A DNA stretch of 11,427 bases. It comes from an uncultured Bacillaceae bacterium. Its GTDB lineage: Bacteria > Bacillota > Bacilli > Bacillales > Cytobacillaceae. Positions 1 to 6,693 of this stretch are shown piece by piece. The stretch lies in assembly GCA_937995745.1 (NCBI GenBank), contig CALKIU010000155.1, forward strand, positions 1 to 11,427, given 5' to 3'. The notes under the pieces are model-generated. The model had not been told where the DNA came from, ran no database searches, and saw only the letters and a list, made by a program, of their open reading frames with translations. The position numbers were made by a program, and so were the translations under genes. Position 1 is the stretch's first letter. Each line of letters starts with the position of its first letter.

Positions 1-414
1 CGAATCGTTTAAATAATCCAAAATCGTCCGGTTGGGCCAAACAGATCGATATTTTACCCCCTTCCTCTCCTTTTTCTTTTTGATCTCCGCCGACGCAAAA
101 ATATCAATAATTTCCAGTTCAACCGTAATTTTGTCTCCCACATGCACCGGATGCAAAAAGACCAATTCTTTTTGAAGCATGACACATGGTCCGCCCGGCA
201 ATTGCGTGCTGATTACTTGATTAAGGAGTCCTTCCACCAACAATCCGGGAACGACAGCTCTTTTGTAATGTTTTTTCCAAATTTCAGCATTCCTGTCATA
301 TACTTCATTAAAGTCACTTGTTAACTCACTGTACCTTTCCACGTCTGCGTTAGTGAAAACCTTTGCCTGAGAGGCTGTTTGACCGATACACAGCTCCGTT
401 ATTGCCGCTTTCAT
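1..414 (-). CDS. MaoC-like hot-dog-fold protein, partial (runs off left edge)
   Basis: An open frame of 138 codons reads from the ATG at 414 to the window edge with no stop. A purine-rich ribosome binding region (GGAGG at 433-437 and AAAGGG nearer the start) precedes it. The protein looks like the MaoC/(R)-specific enoyl-CoA hydratase family: an early FTNADVERYSELTSD segment (about residues 20-34), VVPGLLVEGLLNQ (about 54-66), a QLPGG turn, and a strand pair containing LVFLHPVHVGDKITVELEII (about 84-103), which is the most family-typical part. Family members act on acyl-CoA thioesters. The catalytic segment is altered: where PhaJ-type enzymes have D-x-N-P-x-H, this one has D34-F-N-E-V-Y39, so the general acid/base His is Tyr and the Pro is Glu. 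It may be a non-hydratase or a binding or regulatory member. After about residue 117 the reading frame no longer looks family-like (see findings). Family call fairly sure; function not. Confidence 0.65.
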   Translation of the reverse strand, partial: MKAAITELCIGQTASQAKVFTNADVERYSELTSDFNEVYDRNAEIWKKHYKRAVVPGLLVEGLLNQVISTQLPGGPCVMLQKELVFLHPVHVGDKITVELEIIDIFASAEIKKKKERKGVKYRSVWPNRTILDYLNDS

Positions 415-490
415 CCTTTTTCCCTTTCCTTTCCTCCAAACTGTCTCCTCTTTGTTTCAACTGTCGCAAAAATCCCAAGCTTTATCATCT

Positions 491-519
491 AGTATAGAGA
501 TATTTTCATAATTTTACAA
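491..519 (-). promoter_or_regulatory. Sigma-A-type promoter for the MaoC-like gene
   Basis: On the minus strand, TTGTAA (-35, plus 514-519) and TATACT (-10, plus 491-496) are separated by 17 bp. That is 4/6 and 5/6 to consensus. Transcription would begin near 484, giving a leader of about 70 nt before the ATG at 414. Inference from sequence match only. Confidence 0.5.
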
Positions 520-588
520 AATTTTTCTATTATTAGGAAACATTATCATTTTAACACAATCCGCCCCGTCATAATTGAGGATGTTTTC

Positions 589-628
589 AAAAAAAAGCCA
601 GCGAGGCGCCCGACTACCGACCGCTGGC
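589..628 (-). terminator. Rho-independent terminator (minus strand) of a short transcript
   Basis: Read on the minus strand, GCCAGCG (622-628) pairs with CGCTGGC (597-603) and is followed directly by eight T residues (589-596). The 18-nt interior can form further pairs. The plus-strand reading has no U-tract, so the orientation is clear. No protein gene lies upstream on the minus strand before position 4106, so this does not terminate any visible coding gene. Confidence 0.75.
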
Positions 629-677
629 AAGAACCGTCGATTTGTTGGTGTGCAAAAGATCACAGAAATTCCCCCGT
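589..677 (-). ncRNA. Candidate small RNA of about 90 nt
   Basis: A promoter-like sequence at 684-711 (minus) and an intrinsic terminator at 589-628 (minus) bracket roughly 90 nt with no recognised gene. The predicted RNA would start near 677, carry a G-rich stretch (GGGGG at 671-675) in its 5' part, and end in the GC-rich hairpin and U8 tail. A GTG codon follows the G-rich stretch at a ribosome-binding distance, but that frame stays open through the terminator hairpin, so a peptide product is less likely than a non-coding RNA. I cannot assign it to a known RNA family. Apart from this unit, the stretch 415-739 holds the promoter at 491-519 and the leader of the kinase gene. Confidence 0.4.
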
Positions 678-683
678 GAGACT

Positions 684-711
684 TTTATAATAAATGTGAC
701 AGATTTGTGAA
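684..711 (-). promoter_or_regulatory. Sigma-A-type promoter for the candidate small RNA
   Basis: On the minus strand TTCACA (-35, plus 706-711) and TATAAA (-10, plus 684-689) are spaced by 16 bp, each 5/6 to consensus. The same A/T core reads TATAAT on the plus strand (686-691) at a fitting distance from the kinase start at 740, but without a recognisable plus-strand -35. The element may therefore serve the minus strand, or both strands in an overlapping divergent arrangement. Confidence 0.4.
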
Positions 712-739
712 CGTTTGTGAGAAGGAAGTGATATTTGCT

Positions 740-1996
740 TTGAGTTATGAACTGGAACGCTTATTAATTAACGGATTGTTCATTTTATTGCCAATTTTTA
801 TTTTTCAAATGTTTTGGGTCGACAGGAATCGCGTCAAGCCCGATTTAAAAATGCCCGCCTTTTTGGGACTGCTGATTTTGTCCGCCATTTTATGCATGAG
901 CTTTCCGGTTGAATTCTCCAAAGGATTCCTTTTTGATTTGCGGCACATCCCTTTTATCATCGGCGGATTATACGGAGGCTATTTGTTCAGTATCCCCATT
1001 TACCTGGCCATTTTAGGATATTGGTTTTTTTTCGGCGGCGATGGGATATTTGTGAACGTTCCAGTGATTACTTTAATTGCCGTTTGTGTGCCGCTAATTT
1101 CCAAAAAATATCTTGCCCAGAACATGAAAAAGAAGATTATTCTTTCCATTACGATTGCACTCATTTCCTCTCTTCTTATCATCTTGCTCGCAAACATGCT
1201 GTGGAAGATTCCGGTCAACCATGAAAACTTCCCTTTCTATTACTTCATTGCCCAAGGACTGTCCATGTGGATCGGAGTCTATTTAATTGAAACAATGGTT
1301 CGAAACTACCAGATGCGAAAAGAACTGGTCAAAGTCGAAAAAATGAGTATCATTAACCAAATTTCTGCCAGCATCTCCCATGAGGTGAAAAATCCGATTA
1401 CCATTACCAGAGGATTTGTGGAAGCACTGGGAGATGAAGAATCTCCGGAAAAGAGAAGAGAATATATCGGTTATGCGCTCGAAGAATTACAGAGGGCAGA
1501 AGACATTATCCAAGGATTCTTAAAATTGACCAGGCCAGAAGAGCCTTGTTTGAAAAATATCAATATCTCAAAAGAGTTGGCTTATACGGTCCATCTGCTC
1601 AAACCGTATGCCAAATCATTTTCAGTCAAAATTGAAACGGACGGTATTGAAAACGATTGCTTCATCCTCGGCGACAGCCAAAAGATCCGCCAATGCTTCA
1701 TCAACCTGATCAAAAACGCGATTGAAGCGATGGAAAACGGCGGAAAGCTGATCATCCGCCTCAAAACGTCTTCCGGCAAAGTATTGATTGATATTATTGA
1801 CAATGGCGTCGGCATGACATCCTATGAATTGGAAAATCTCCAAACCCCCTACTTTACGACAAAAGAAAAAGGAACCGGGCTCGGGATGGTGATTGTCTTC
1901 AATATTATCAAAACCTTGAAAGGAGATATAAAGGTAAAAAGCGAAAAAGGAAAAGGCACGCATTTTACCATTTCTTTTCCACTTGTTTCCCGTTAA
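740..1996 (+). CDS. kinB: KinB-like sporulation sensor histidine kinase (5TM-LYT type)
   Basis: Membrane sensor kinase of 418 aa. KinB-type kinases feed phosphate into the Spo0F-Spo0B-Spo0A sporulation phosphorelay. The N-terminal half has about six hydrophobic segments (roughly residues 8-25, 38-55, 68-90, 95-115, 125-150 and 160-180) in the style of the 5TMR-LYT sensor domain. The C-terminal half is a complete kinase core: H box ISHEVKNP with phosphoacceptor H214, N box around N326 (LIKNAIEAM), G1 motif DNGVGM at 354-359, F box PYFTTKEKG, and G2 GTGLGM at 378-383. The TTG start at 740 is chosen because AAGGAAGTGA (722-731), nearly perfect for a Shine-Dalgarno sequence, lies 8 nt upstream; a GTG at 707 is in frame but poorly placed. 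In B. subtilis kinB is followed by kapB; here a terminator and ilvD follow instead. The kinase call is certain; the KinB name rests on architecture and length and could be a paralogue. Confidence 0.8.
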   Translation: MSYELERLLINGLFILLPIFIFQMFWVDRNRVKPDLKMPAFLGLLILSAILCMSFPVEFSKGFLFDLRHIPFIIGGLYGGYLFSIPIYLAILGYWFFFGGDGIFVNVPVITLIAVCVPLISKKYLAQNMKKKIILSITIALISSLLIILLANMLWKIPVNHENFPFYYFIAQGLSMWIGVYLIETMVRNYQMRKELVKVEKMSIINQISASISHEVKNPITITRGFVEALGDEESPEKRREYIGYALEELQRAEDIIQGFLKLTRPEEPCLKNINISKELAYTVHLLKPYAKSFSVKIETDGIENDCFILGDSQKIRQCFINLIKNAIEAMENGGKLIIRLKTSSGKVLIDIIDNGVGMTSYELENLQTPYFTTKEKGTGLGMVIVFNIIKTLKGDIKVKSEKGKGTHFTISFPLVSR

Positions 1997-2024
1997 ACGC
2001 AGCCTTTCTACGCATTCCCTCATA

Positions 2025-2057
2025 AAACCGCCGCTTAAACGCCGCGGTTTCTTTTTT
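2025..2057 (+). terminator. Rho-independent terminator after the kinase gene
   Basis: AAACCGC (2025-2031) pairs with GCGGTTT (2044-2050) and is followed by C and six T residues (2052-2057). It lies 29 nt after the kinase stop codon. Confidence 0.75.
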
Positions 2058-2065
2058 CCGCAAAT

Positions 2066-2090
2066 TCGCCGCTTAAAAAGAAGCGGGCGA
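2066..2090. repeat. Second hairpin sharing a core with the kinase terminator
   Basis: TCGCCGCTT (2066-2074) pairs with AAGCGG-GCGA (2081-2090) across one bulged G, with an AAAAAG loop. It shares CGCCGCTTAAA with the preceding terminator (2030-2039 region). It has no proper U-tract on either strand, so it is not a clear terminator. It may be a decayed duplicate. Confidence 0.4.
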
Positions 2091-2230
2091 CGAATAAATC
2101 TTACGTTCCGCCACTCGTTATAAATATTTCCATATCTAATATTTTTGTCCAATCGACTGTTATTTACGGTGAAATTCTCTTTGAACTTGTCGATAAATGC
2201 AGAATCCATCTACCCTTATTCTTTAAATAA

Positions 2231-2239
2231 TGTTAAAAT
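2231..2239 (+). promoter_or_regulatory. Possible extended -10 promoter for ilvD
   Basis: TGTTAAAAT fits an extended -10 element (TG-N-TAAAAT). No good -35 is seen at 16-18 bp upstream, which extended -10 promoters can tolerate. Transcription would start near 2246, leaving a leader of about 100 nt. Confidence 0.3.
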
Positions 2240-2271
2240 GGGAAAAAGTTAAAAAACACGCGTCCGAATTC

Positions 2272-2319
2272 TCTGTCATTTTTCGTGCCGAGCAACCGGT
2301 TATTTCAAAAATTGACAGA
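2272..2319 (+). repeat. Inverted repeat in the ilvD leader
   Basis: TCTGTCA (2272-2278) is exactly complementary to TGACAGA (2313-2319), and the pairing extends inward through T-rich and A-rich flanks with one bulge. The structure ends 12 nt before the ilvD AGGAGG (2332-2337). It is neither a T-box (no T-box sequence) nor a terminator. It may be an RNA fold or an operator-like site. Confidence 0.35.
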
Positions 2320-2349
2320 TTGTTTTTTAGCAGGAGGAGAGGAAAAGAT

Positions 2350-4029
2350 ATGACAAAATTGCGCAGCACCATGATTACCGAAGGAGTCGACAGGGCTCCC
2401 CACCGAAGTCTTCTTCGTGCAGCCGGCGTGAAAGAAGAAGACTTTGGCAAACCATTTATTGCTGTAGTTAACTCATATATCGATATTGTTCCCGGGCACG
2501 TGCACCTTCAAGAGTTTGGAAAGGTTGTCAAAGAAGCGATCCGGGAAGCAGGCGGAGTCCCCTTTGAATTTAATACGATCGGAGTCGATGACGGAATCGC
2601 CATGGGGCACATCGGCATGCGTTATTCCCTTCCGAGCCGGGAACTGATAGCCGATTCGGTGGAGACCGTTGTTTCTGCCCATTGGTTTGACGGGATGATC
2701 TGCATTCCAAACTGCGACAAAATCACTCCCGGAATGATGATGGCCGCCCTTCGTTTAAATATCCCGACCATTTTTGTCAGCGGAGGGCCGATGAAAGCCG
2801 GGATGACAAAAGACGGAAAAGCCATCAATTTGAATTCTGTTTTTGAAGGCGTAGGAGCTTACCAATCAGGAAAAATCAGCGAGGAACAATTGCAGGAAAT
2901 CGAACAATTGGCCTGCCCGTCTTGCGGTTCCTGTTCCGGCATGTTTACGGCCAATTCCATGAACTGTCTTGCCGAAGCATTGGGACTTGCGCTCCCGGGC
3001 AACGGAACAATTTTGGCCAATACCAAAGAAAGGGAAGAACTGGCTAGAAAAGCCGCATTTCAACTCATGGAGTTGATCAAAAAAGATATTAAACCGCGGG
3101 ACATTGTGACCGTTGAAGCAATTGACAATGCTTTTGCCCTCGACATGGCTATGGGGGGTTCGACCAATACCGTTCTTCATACGCTCGCATTGGCGCATGA
3201 AGCGGAAATCGATTATTCGCTGGAGCGCATTAATGATATTGCTGCCCGTGTGCCTCACTTGGCAAAAATAGCCCCTGCTTCAGATATCCATATTGAGGAC
3301 GTTCACCGGGCCGGAGGCGTCAGCGCAATCTTGAACGAACTTTTGAAAAAGCCGGGGGTCATTCACGGCGACTGTCTGACGGTCACCGGAAAAACACTCA
3401 GAGAAAATGTGGAAGGAAAAGAAATTTTGGATCATAATGTGATCCGCCCGTTGGATAACCCTCATTCTGAAACAGGCGGCCTCGCCATATTGTTCGGAAA
3501 CCTGGCACCGGACGGCGCCGTTGTTAAAGTCGGGGCCATTGACCCGTCTGTCGGCGGTTATCACCGCGGACCCGCGATCTGCTTCGATTCCCAGGAAGAA
3601 GCTTTGTCCGGCATTATCAGCGGTAAGGTAAAAGAAGGACATGTGGTCGTCATCCGTTATGAAGGACCAAAAGGCGGACCGGGAATGCCGGAAATGCTCG
3701 CCCCCACTTCGCAAATTGTCGGCCGCGGGCTCGGCGCCAAAGTCGGCTTGATTACGGACGGACGCTTCTCAGGGGCGTCAAGGGGCATTTCCATCGGCCA
3801 CATCTCTCCGGAAGCGGCAGAAGGAGGGCCGATCGCTTTTGTTGAAGACGGCGACATGATCGAACTGGATATTAATAACCGGAGAATTACTCTTGAAGTG
3901 TCCGATGAGGAGCTGGCCAGGCGGAAAGCGAAATGGAAAGGTTTTGAACCAAAAGTGAAAAAAGGCTATCTGGCTCGTTATTCCAAATTGGTCACCAGCG
4001 CCAGCACAGGCGGCGTCATGAAAATTTAA
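2350..4029 (+). CDS. ilvD: Dihydroxy-acid dehydratase
   Basis: Cytosolic Fe-S enzyme (EC 4.2.1.9) that dehydrates 2,3-dihydroxy-isovalerate and 2,3-dihydroxy-3-methylvalerate to the 2-oxo acids in valine, isoleucine and leucine synthesis. At 559 aa it is full length. Visible signatures: VDDGIAMGH (79-87; D81 a metal ligand), IPNCDKITPG (119-128; C122 and D123), CPSCGSCSGMF (189-199; C195), GGSTNTVLH, DNPHSETGG, GGPGMPEM and ITDGRFSG. Position 49 is Gly in PGHVHL, as in the E. coli enzyme, rather than the Cys of the mycobacterial [2Fe-2S] type, which suggests the oxygen-sensitive [4Fe-4S] class. The ATG at 2350 follows AGGAGG (2332-2337); the frame is open back to 2230, but those 40 codons have no family similarity. 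The gene stands alone, as in B. subtilis, away from ilvBHC. Very secure. Confidence 0.97.
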   Translation: MTKLRSTMITEGVDRAPHRSLLRAAGVKEEDFGKPFIAVVNSYIDIVPGHVHLQEFGKVVKEAIREAGGVPFEFNTIGVDDGIAMGHIGMRYSLPSRELIADSVETVVSAHWFDGMICIPNCDKITPGMMMAALRLNIPTIFVSGGPMKAGMTKDGKAINLNSVFEGVGAYQSGKISEEQLQEIEQLACPSCGSCSGMFTANSMNCLAEALGLALPGNGTILANTKEREELARKAAFQLMELIKKDIKPRDIVTVEAIDNAFALDMAMGGSTNTVLHTLALAHEAEIDYSLERINDIAARVPHLAKIAPASDIHIEDVHRAGGVSAILNELLKKPGVIHGDCLTVTGKTLRENVEGKEILDHNVIRPLDNPHSETGGLAILFGNLAPDGAVVKVGAIDPSVGGYHRGPAICFDSQEEALSGIISGKVKEGHVVVIRYEGPKGGPGMPEMLAPTSQIVGRGLGAKVGLITDGRFSGASRGISIGHISPEAAEGGPIAFVEDGDMIELDINNRRITLEVSDEELARRKAKWKGFEPKVKKGYLARYSKLVTSASTGGVMKI

Positions 4030-4051
4030 ACCTGCTCCTCTAAATTTTCCC

Positions 4052-4082
4052 GACTGTCCCTCTTAAGGGGCAGTCCTTTTTT
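4052..4082 (+). terminator. Rho-independent terminator of ilvD
   Basis: GACTGTCCC (4052-4060) pairs with GGGGCAGTC (4067-4075), nine pairs with one G-U, around a TCTTAA loop, followed by C and six T residues. It starts 22 nt after the ilvD stop. On the minus strand there is only a weak A/T tail, so it is at best a poor terminator for the convergent genes. Confidence 0.85.
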
Positions 4083-4105
4083 CTTCAAACGAAGCGGCAC
4101 GCTCT

Positions 4106-4387
4106 CTATTCTTCATCGTCGTCATTCAACGTCAGTTTTTTCCCTCCGATGTAAAGGCACGCATATACTTCAACATCCTTTTTTGCTTTGGCCAACCCTT
4201 TTACATAAGGAGTAACCAAATCTTTGAAATCCGCGGCGACTCCCTCCTCTTCCAATATCCCGTAAACGTACAGTTTATCTTCGTCAAATAGAAAGGCCAC
4301 ATTTCCCATCACTTCTTCATTATCGCTGACGACATTTAACACCTGAAACTCCGGCGTGACAACTTCCGGCGAAAAATAGATTTGCAT
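4106..4387 (-). CDS. Small acidic protein of unknown function
   Basis: A 93-aa soluble protein that I do not recognise. The ATG at 4387 follows GGGGAGTGAAAGGA (about 4388-4401), a good ribosome binding site; the frame is open 16 codons further upstream without a site. The sequence alternates likely beta strands (MQIYFSPEVV, NVAFLFDEDKLYVYGIL, VEVYACLYIGGKKLTL) with an amphipathic helix near residues 51-66, and ends in an acidic tail (NDDDEE). There is no signal peptide, membrane segment or cysteine cluster. It lies 50 nt after the MFS gene on the same strand and could be cotranscribed. Strand alternation and codon use suggest a real gene. Confidence 0.75.
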   Translation of the reverse strand: MQIYFSPEVVTPEFQVLNVVSDNEEVMGNVAFLFDEDKLYVYGILEEEGVAADFKDLVTPYVKGLAKAKKDVEVYACLYIGGKKLTLNDDDEE

Positions 4388-4437
4388 TCCTTTCACTCCC
4401 CGTAATTGGTTAAACCGTTTTACAAGTGTCTGCAAAA

Positions 4438-5682
4438 TTATGTAAACCGGAGCCGTTCAAACAATGTTTCCCGTTTTTCCCGGGGGCTTTTTTTCCTGAC
4501 CCGGATCAATGCCAAACAAATAACAGCAATGAGCAAAGACAGGCCAGCGGTGGCCATAAACATCCCTTTTACGGACCAATCCATGAGGGCGCTGTAAACG
4601 GGAGGGCCGAGAGCCGCGCCAAGAAACCGGACGGACCCGTACAACGACGTGACAAATCCTCTTTTGGACGTGGAAACAGAACCCGTGATAAAGCTGTTAA
4701 TGCAAGGCAGCACCAAACCGGTGCCGACGCTGCCGACAGCAAGGGTTAAAAAAAACGGAACCGGCTTTTCAACAAAGGCCAATGAAAAAAAAGAAACGGT
4801 CATCAGAAGCAAACCGGTGACAATCAATTTTTTCATCAACAGTTTCTCTTTTCCGATCCGGCTTCCTGTTATATAAGAAGTTGCAGTCATAAAAAGGAGG
4901 GGAACCGCCAGAATCAATCCTTTTAAGAATCCTTCCATCTGATGTTTCGTTTCAAGAATATCGGATATGTAAAACAGAATGCCGAACAAAGTAAACAAAC
5001 AGACGGCACCCGTTAAATAGGCGACAAACAGCCACCTTCCTTCCGTTTTAAAAACAGATAAAAGACCAAGCATATATTTGCCGGCGGAAAGGGACTCTGT
5101 TTTTCTTTTTTTCTCACGGACGAACAAAATCAGCAGCAAGATGGAAAGAAAGCAAAAAACCGGATACACAAAAAAAGCATAATACCAGCTCAATATCGCC
5201 AATAACGACCCGATCATCGGGCTGACCACTTTGCCGATCCCGTTCGATGCTTCCACCAATCCCAATACTTTGCTTTGTTTTTTTCCTTTAAACAGATCAC
5301 CGGTCAAAGCCATCGCAATCGGCGCCGTGCCTGCTGCGCCGATTCCCTGTAATATCCTCCCGGAAATGATCCACTTATAAGGGCTGTCAAACCACAATCC
5401 GGAAAAACCGGCAAGCAATCCCCCGGCTCCATATAAAAAAAGAGCCGGCAGCATAACCGCTTTCCGGGAAAAGCGGTCGGAAACATATCCTAAAAACGGG
5501 ATCGAAACAGCTGCTGCCACAGAAAAAACGGTCACTATCAAACTGACTTGAAATTGGGAAATATCCAATTCCCTTTTTATCCCGGGCAGAACAGGAATCA
5601 ACATGGAATTTCCCAAAACAAGAATCAACGGGACAGTTCCGATCGCAACAACAGCCATTCCCCTGTTTTTCTTATCGTTCAT
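4438..5682 (-). CDS. MFS efflux transporter (12 TM, drug/metabolite exporter type)
   Basis: A 414-aa integral membrane protein with about 12 hydrophobic segments and a long central cytoplasmic loop rich in Lys/Arg (EKKRKTES). Motif A between TM2 and TM3 is GYVSDRFSRKAV, and a motif C-like SPMIGSLLA occurs in TM5, which marks proton-coupled exporters of the DHA type. The ATG at 5682 is preceded at about 10 nt by GGGAG (5693-5697); an in-frame ATG 22 codons upstream gives a non-family extension and lacks a site. It is divergent from the phosphosulfolactate synthase gene, with 240 bp between the start codons. In B. subtilis an MFS gene (yitG) also lies in the yit sulfonate neighbourhood, so it may export a product of that pathway. 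Substrate unknown; a multidrug role is equally possible. Confidence 0.9.
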   Translation of the reverse strand: MNDKKNRGMAVVAIGTVPLILVLGNSMLIPVLPGIKRELDISQFQVSLIVTVFSVAAAVSIPFLGYVSDRFSRKAVMLPALFLYGAGGLLAGFSGLWFDSPYKWIISGRILQGIGAAGTAPIAMALTGDLFKGKKQSKVLGLVEASNGIGKVVSPMIGSLLAILSWYYAFFVYPVFCFLSILLLILFVREKKRKTESLSAGKYMLGLLSVFKTEGRWLFVAYLTGAVCLFTLFGILFYISDILETKHQMEGFLKGLILAVPLLFMTATSYITGSRIGKEKLLMKKLIVTGLLLMTVSFFSLAFVEKPVPFFLTLAVGSVGTGLVLPCINSFITGSVSTSKRGFVTSLYGSVRFLGAALGPPVYSALMDWSVKGMFMATAGLSLLIAVICLALIRVRKKSPREKRETLFERLRFT

Positions 5683-5728
5683 ACATATCGCTCTCCCAGC
5701 AACCTCATAGACTGTGAATACTGCATCC

Positions 5729-5740
5729 GGGAAAATTCCC
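5729..5740. promoter_or_regulatory. Operator-like palindrome upstream of the MFS gene
   Basis: GGGAA-AA-TTCCC is a 12-bp inverted repeat about 47 bp upstream of the MFS start codon, where a repressor site would be expected. No convincing -35/-10 pair was found beside it. The match to any named regulator is unknown. Confidence 0.25.
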
Positions 5741-5922
5741 CATTTCAAACCGCGCTACTAGTGTTTGATTTTTGTCTTTCATTTATGCAACCGGCAAAAT
5801 GGATAAACCCTGAAGGAAATAGAAGCCGAAAAAATGCCCCACCCTTATAAAAATGCACAATATATACACACTCACCCATCTTTTGAATAATCTATTTTAG
5901 GAATTTAAAGGAGGCGTCATCC

Positions 5923-6693
5923 TTGGATTTTCTCAATTTACCGAAGCGAACAGCCGGGGAGAGAACATACGGGCTGACCGTCGTCATGGACGTGGGGACA
6001 CCGAAAAAGGAACTGGAGCATTTTCTGGCTGAATACCATCATCTGATTGACATGTTCAAAATGGGAATCGGTTCCGCTTATATAACCCCGAATCTTAAAG
6101 AAAAAGTGGAACTTTGCAAAAAATTTGCCATTAAACCGTATTGCGGAGGCACTTTATTTGAAAAATGTTATGTCCAAAATAAAATCCCCGAATATTTGGC
6201 CAAACTCCGGGAACTGGGAATCGAATGGGTGGAAGTTTCCAACGGAACGGTGGACATTCCCCTGCCCGAACGGTTAAAACTGATTGAACATATTAAAAAG
6301 GATTTTCATGTCATCGCCGAGGTAGGCTCAAAAGATGCGGACATCCATATGCCCGGCTCCCGCTGGAAAGAAGAAATCAGGCTCCTGCTCGAAGCCGGCT
6401 GCGACTACGTGACGGCCGAAGGAAGAAGCACGGGAAACGCCGGCATCTACAAAAGCAACGGGGAAATCAAAGAACATTTAATCAAAGAACTTCTTTACGA
6501 TTTGGACAGCAAAAAAATCATTTTTGAAGCGCCGGCTCCAAGCCAGCAAATTTATTTCATCAAACTCATCGGGCCCAACGTCAATCTGGGGAATATCAGG
6601 CTGCGGGACGTACTGAGCCTGGAAGCGCAACGGCAGGGACTAAAAAGCGAAACTTTTTACCTGGAGGAAAGCGAATGCAAATTGTTATTGTAA
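5923..6693 (+). CDS. comA: Phosphosulfolactate synthase (ComA/YitD family)
   Basis: A 256-aa TIM-barrel enzyme (EC 4.4.1.19) that adds sulfite to phosphoenolpyruvate to form (2R)-phospho-3-sulfolactate. In methanogens this starts coenzyme M synthesis; in Bacillus the homologue is YitD, linked to sulfolactate. Family segments: VVMDVGTP (20-27), FKMGIGSAY (45-53), GGTLFEKCY (75-83), VEVSNGTVDI (103-112), AEVGSKD (132-138), AEGRSTGNAGIY (165-176), FEAPAPSQQ (201-209), NVNLGNI (219-225). Length is typical. The TTG start is supported by AAAGGAGG (5907-5914) 8 nt upstream. It is the first gene of an operon, and its last 19 nt overlap the next gene. The name comA here means the coenzyme M gene, not the unrelated competence regulator. 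A mother-cell sporulation promoter would be expected, but only a weak ATA/TATACACA-like sequence is seen near 5847-5870. Confidence 0.95.
   Translation: MDFLNLPKRTAGERTYGLTVVMDVGTPKKELEHFLAEYHHLIDMFKMGIGSAYITPNLKEKVELCKKFAIKPYCGGTLFEKCYVQNKIPEYLAKLRELGIEWVEVSNGTVDIPLPERLKLIEHIKKDFHVIAEVGSKDADIHMPGSRWKEEIRLLLEAGCDYVTAEGRSTGNAGIYKSNGEIKEHLIKELLYDLDSKKIIFEAPAPSQQIYFIKLIGPNVNLGNIRLRDVLSLEAQRQGLKSETFYLEESECKLLL

Noticed and set aside
142..324. Plus-strand open frame of 60 codons
   Set aside because: It is antisense to the MaoC-like gene, which has the better start site and family similarity.
2312..2317. TTGACA before ilvD as a -35 element
   Set aside because: The matching -10 position falls on the ribosome binding site and start codon region, and no -10 sequence is there.
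2230..2349. N-terminal extension of ilvD from an ATG at 2230
   Set aside because: There is no ribosome binding site at 2230 and no family similarity in the 40 codons. AGGAGG precedes the ATG at 2350, and the resulting length is normal.
5847..5870. Sigma-E-type sporulation promoter before comA
   Set aside because: Only a partial ATA and TATACACA match was found, with uncertain spacing. It is too weak to list as a feature, though a sporulation promoter would fit the biology.
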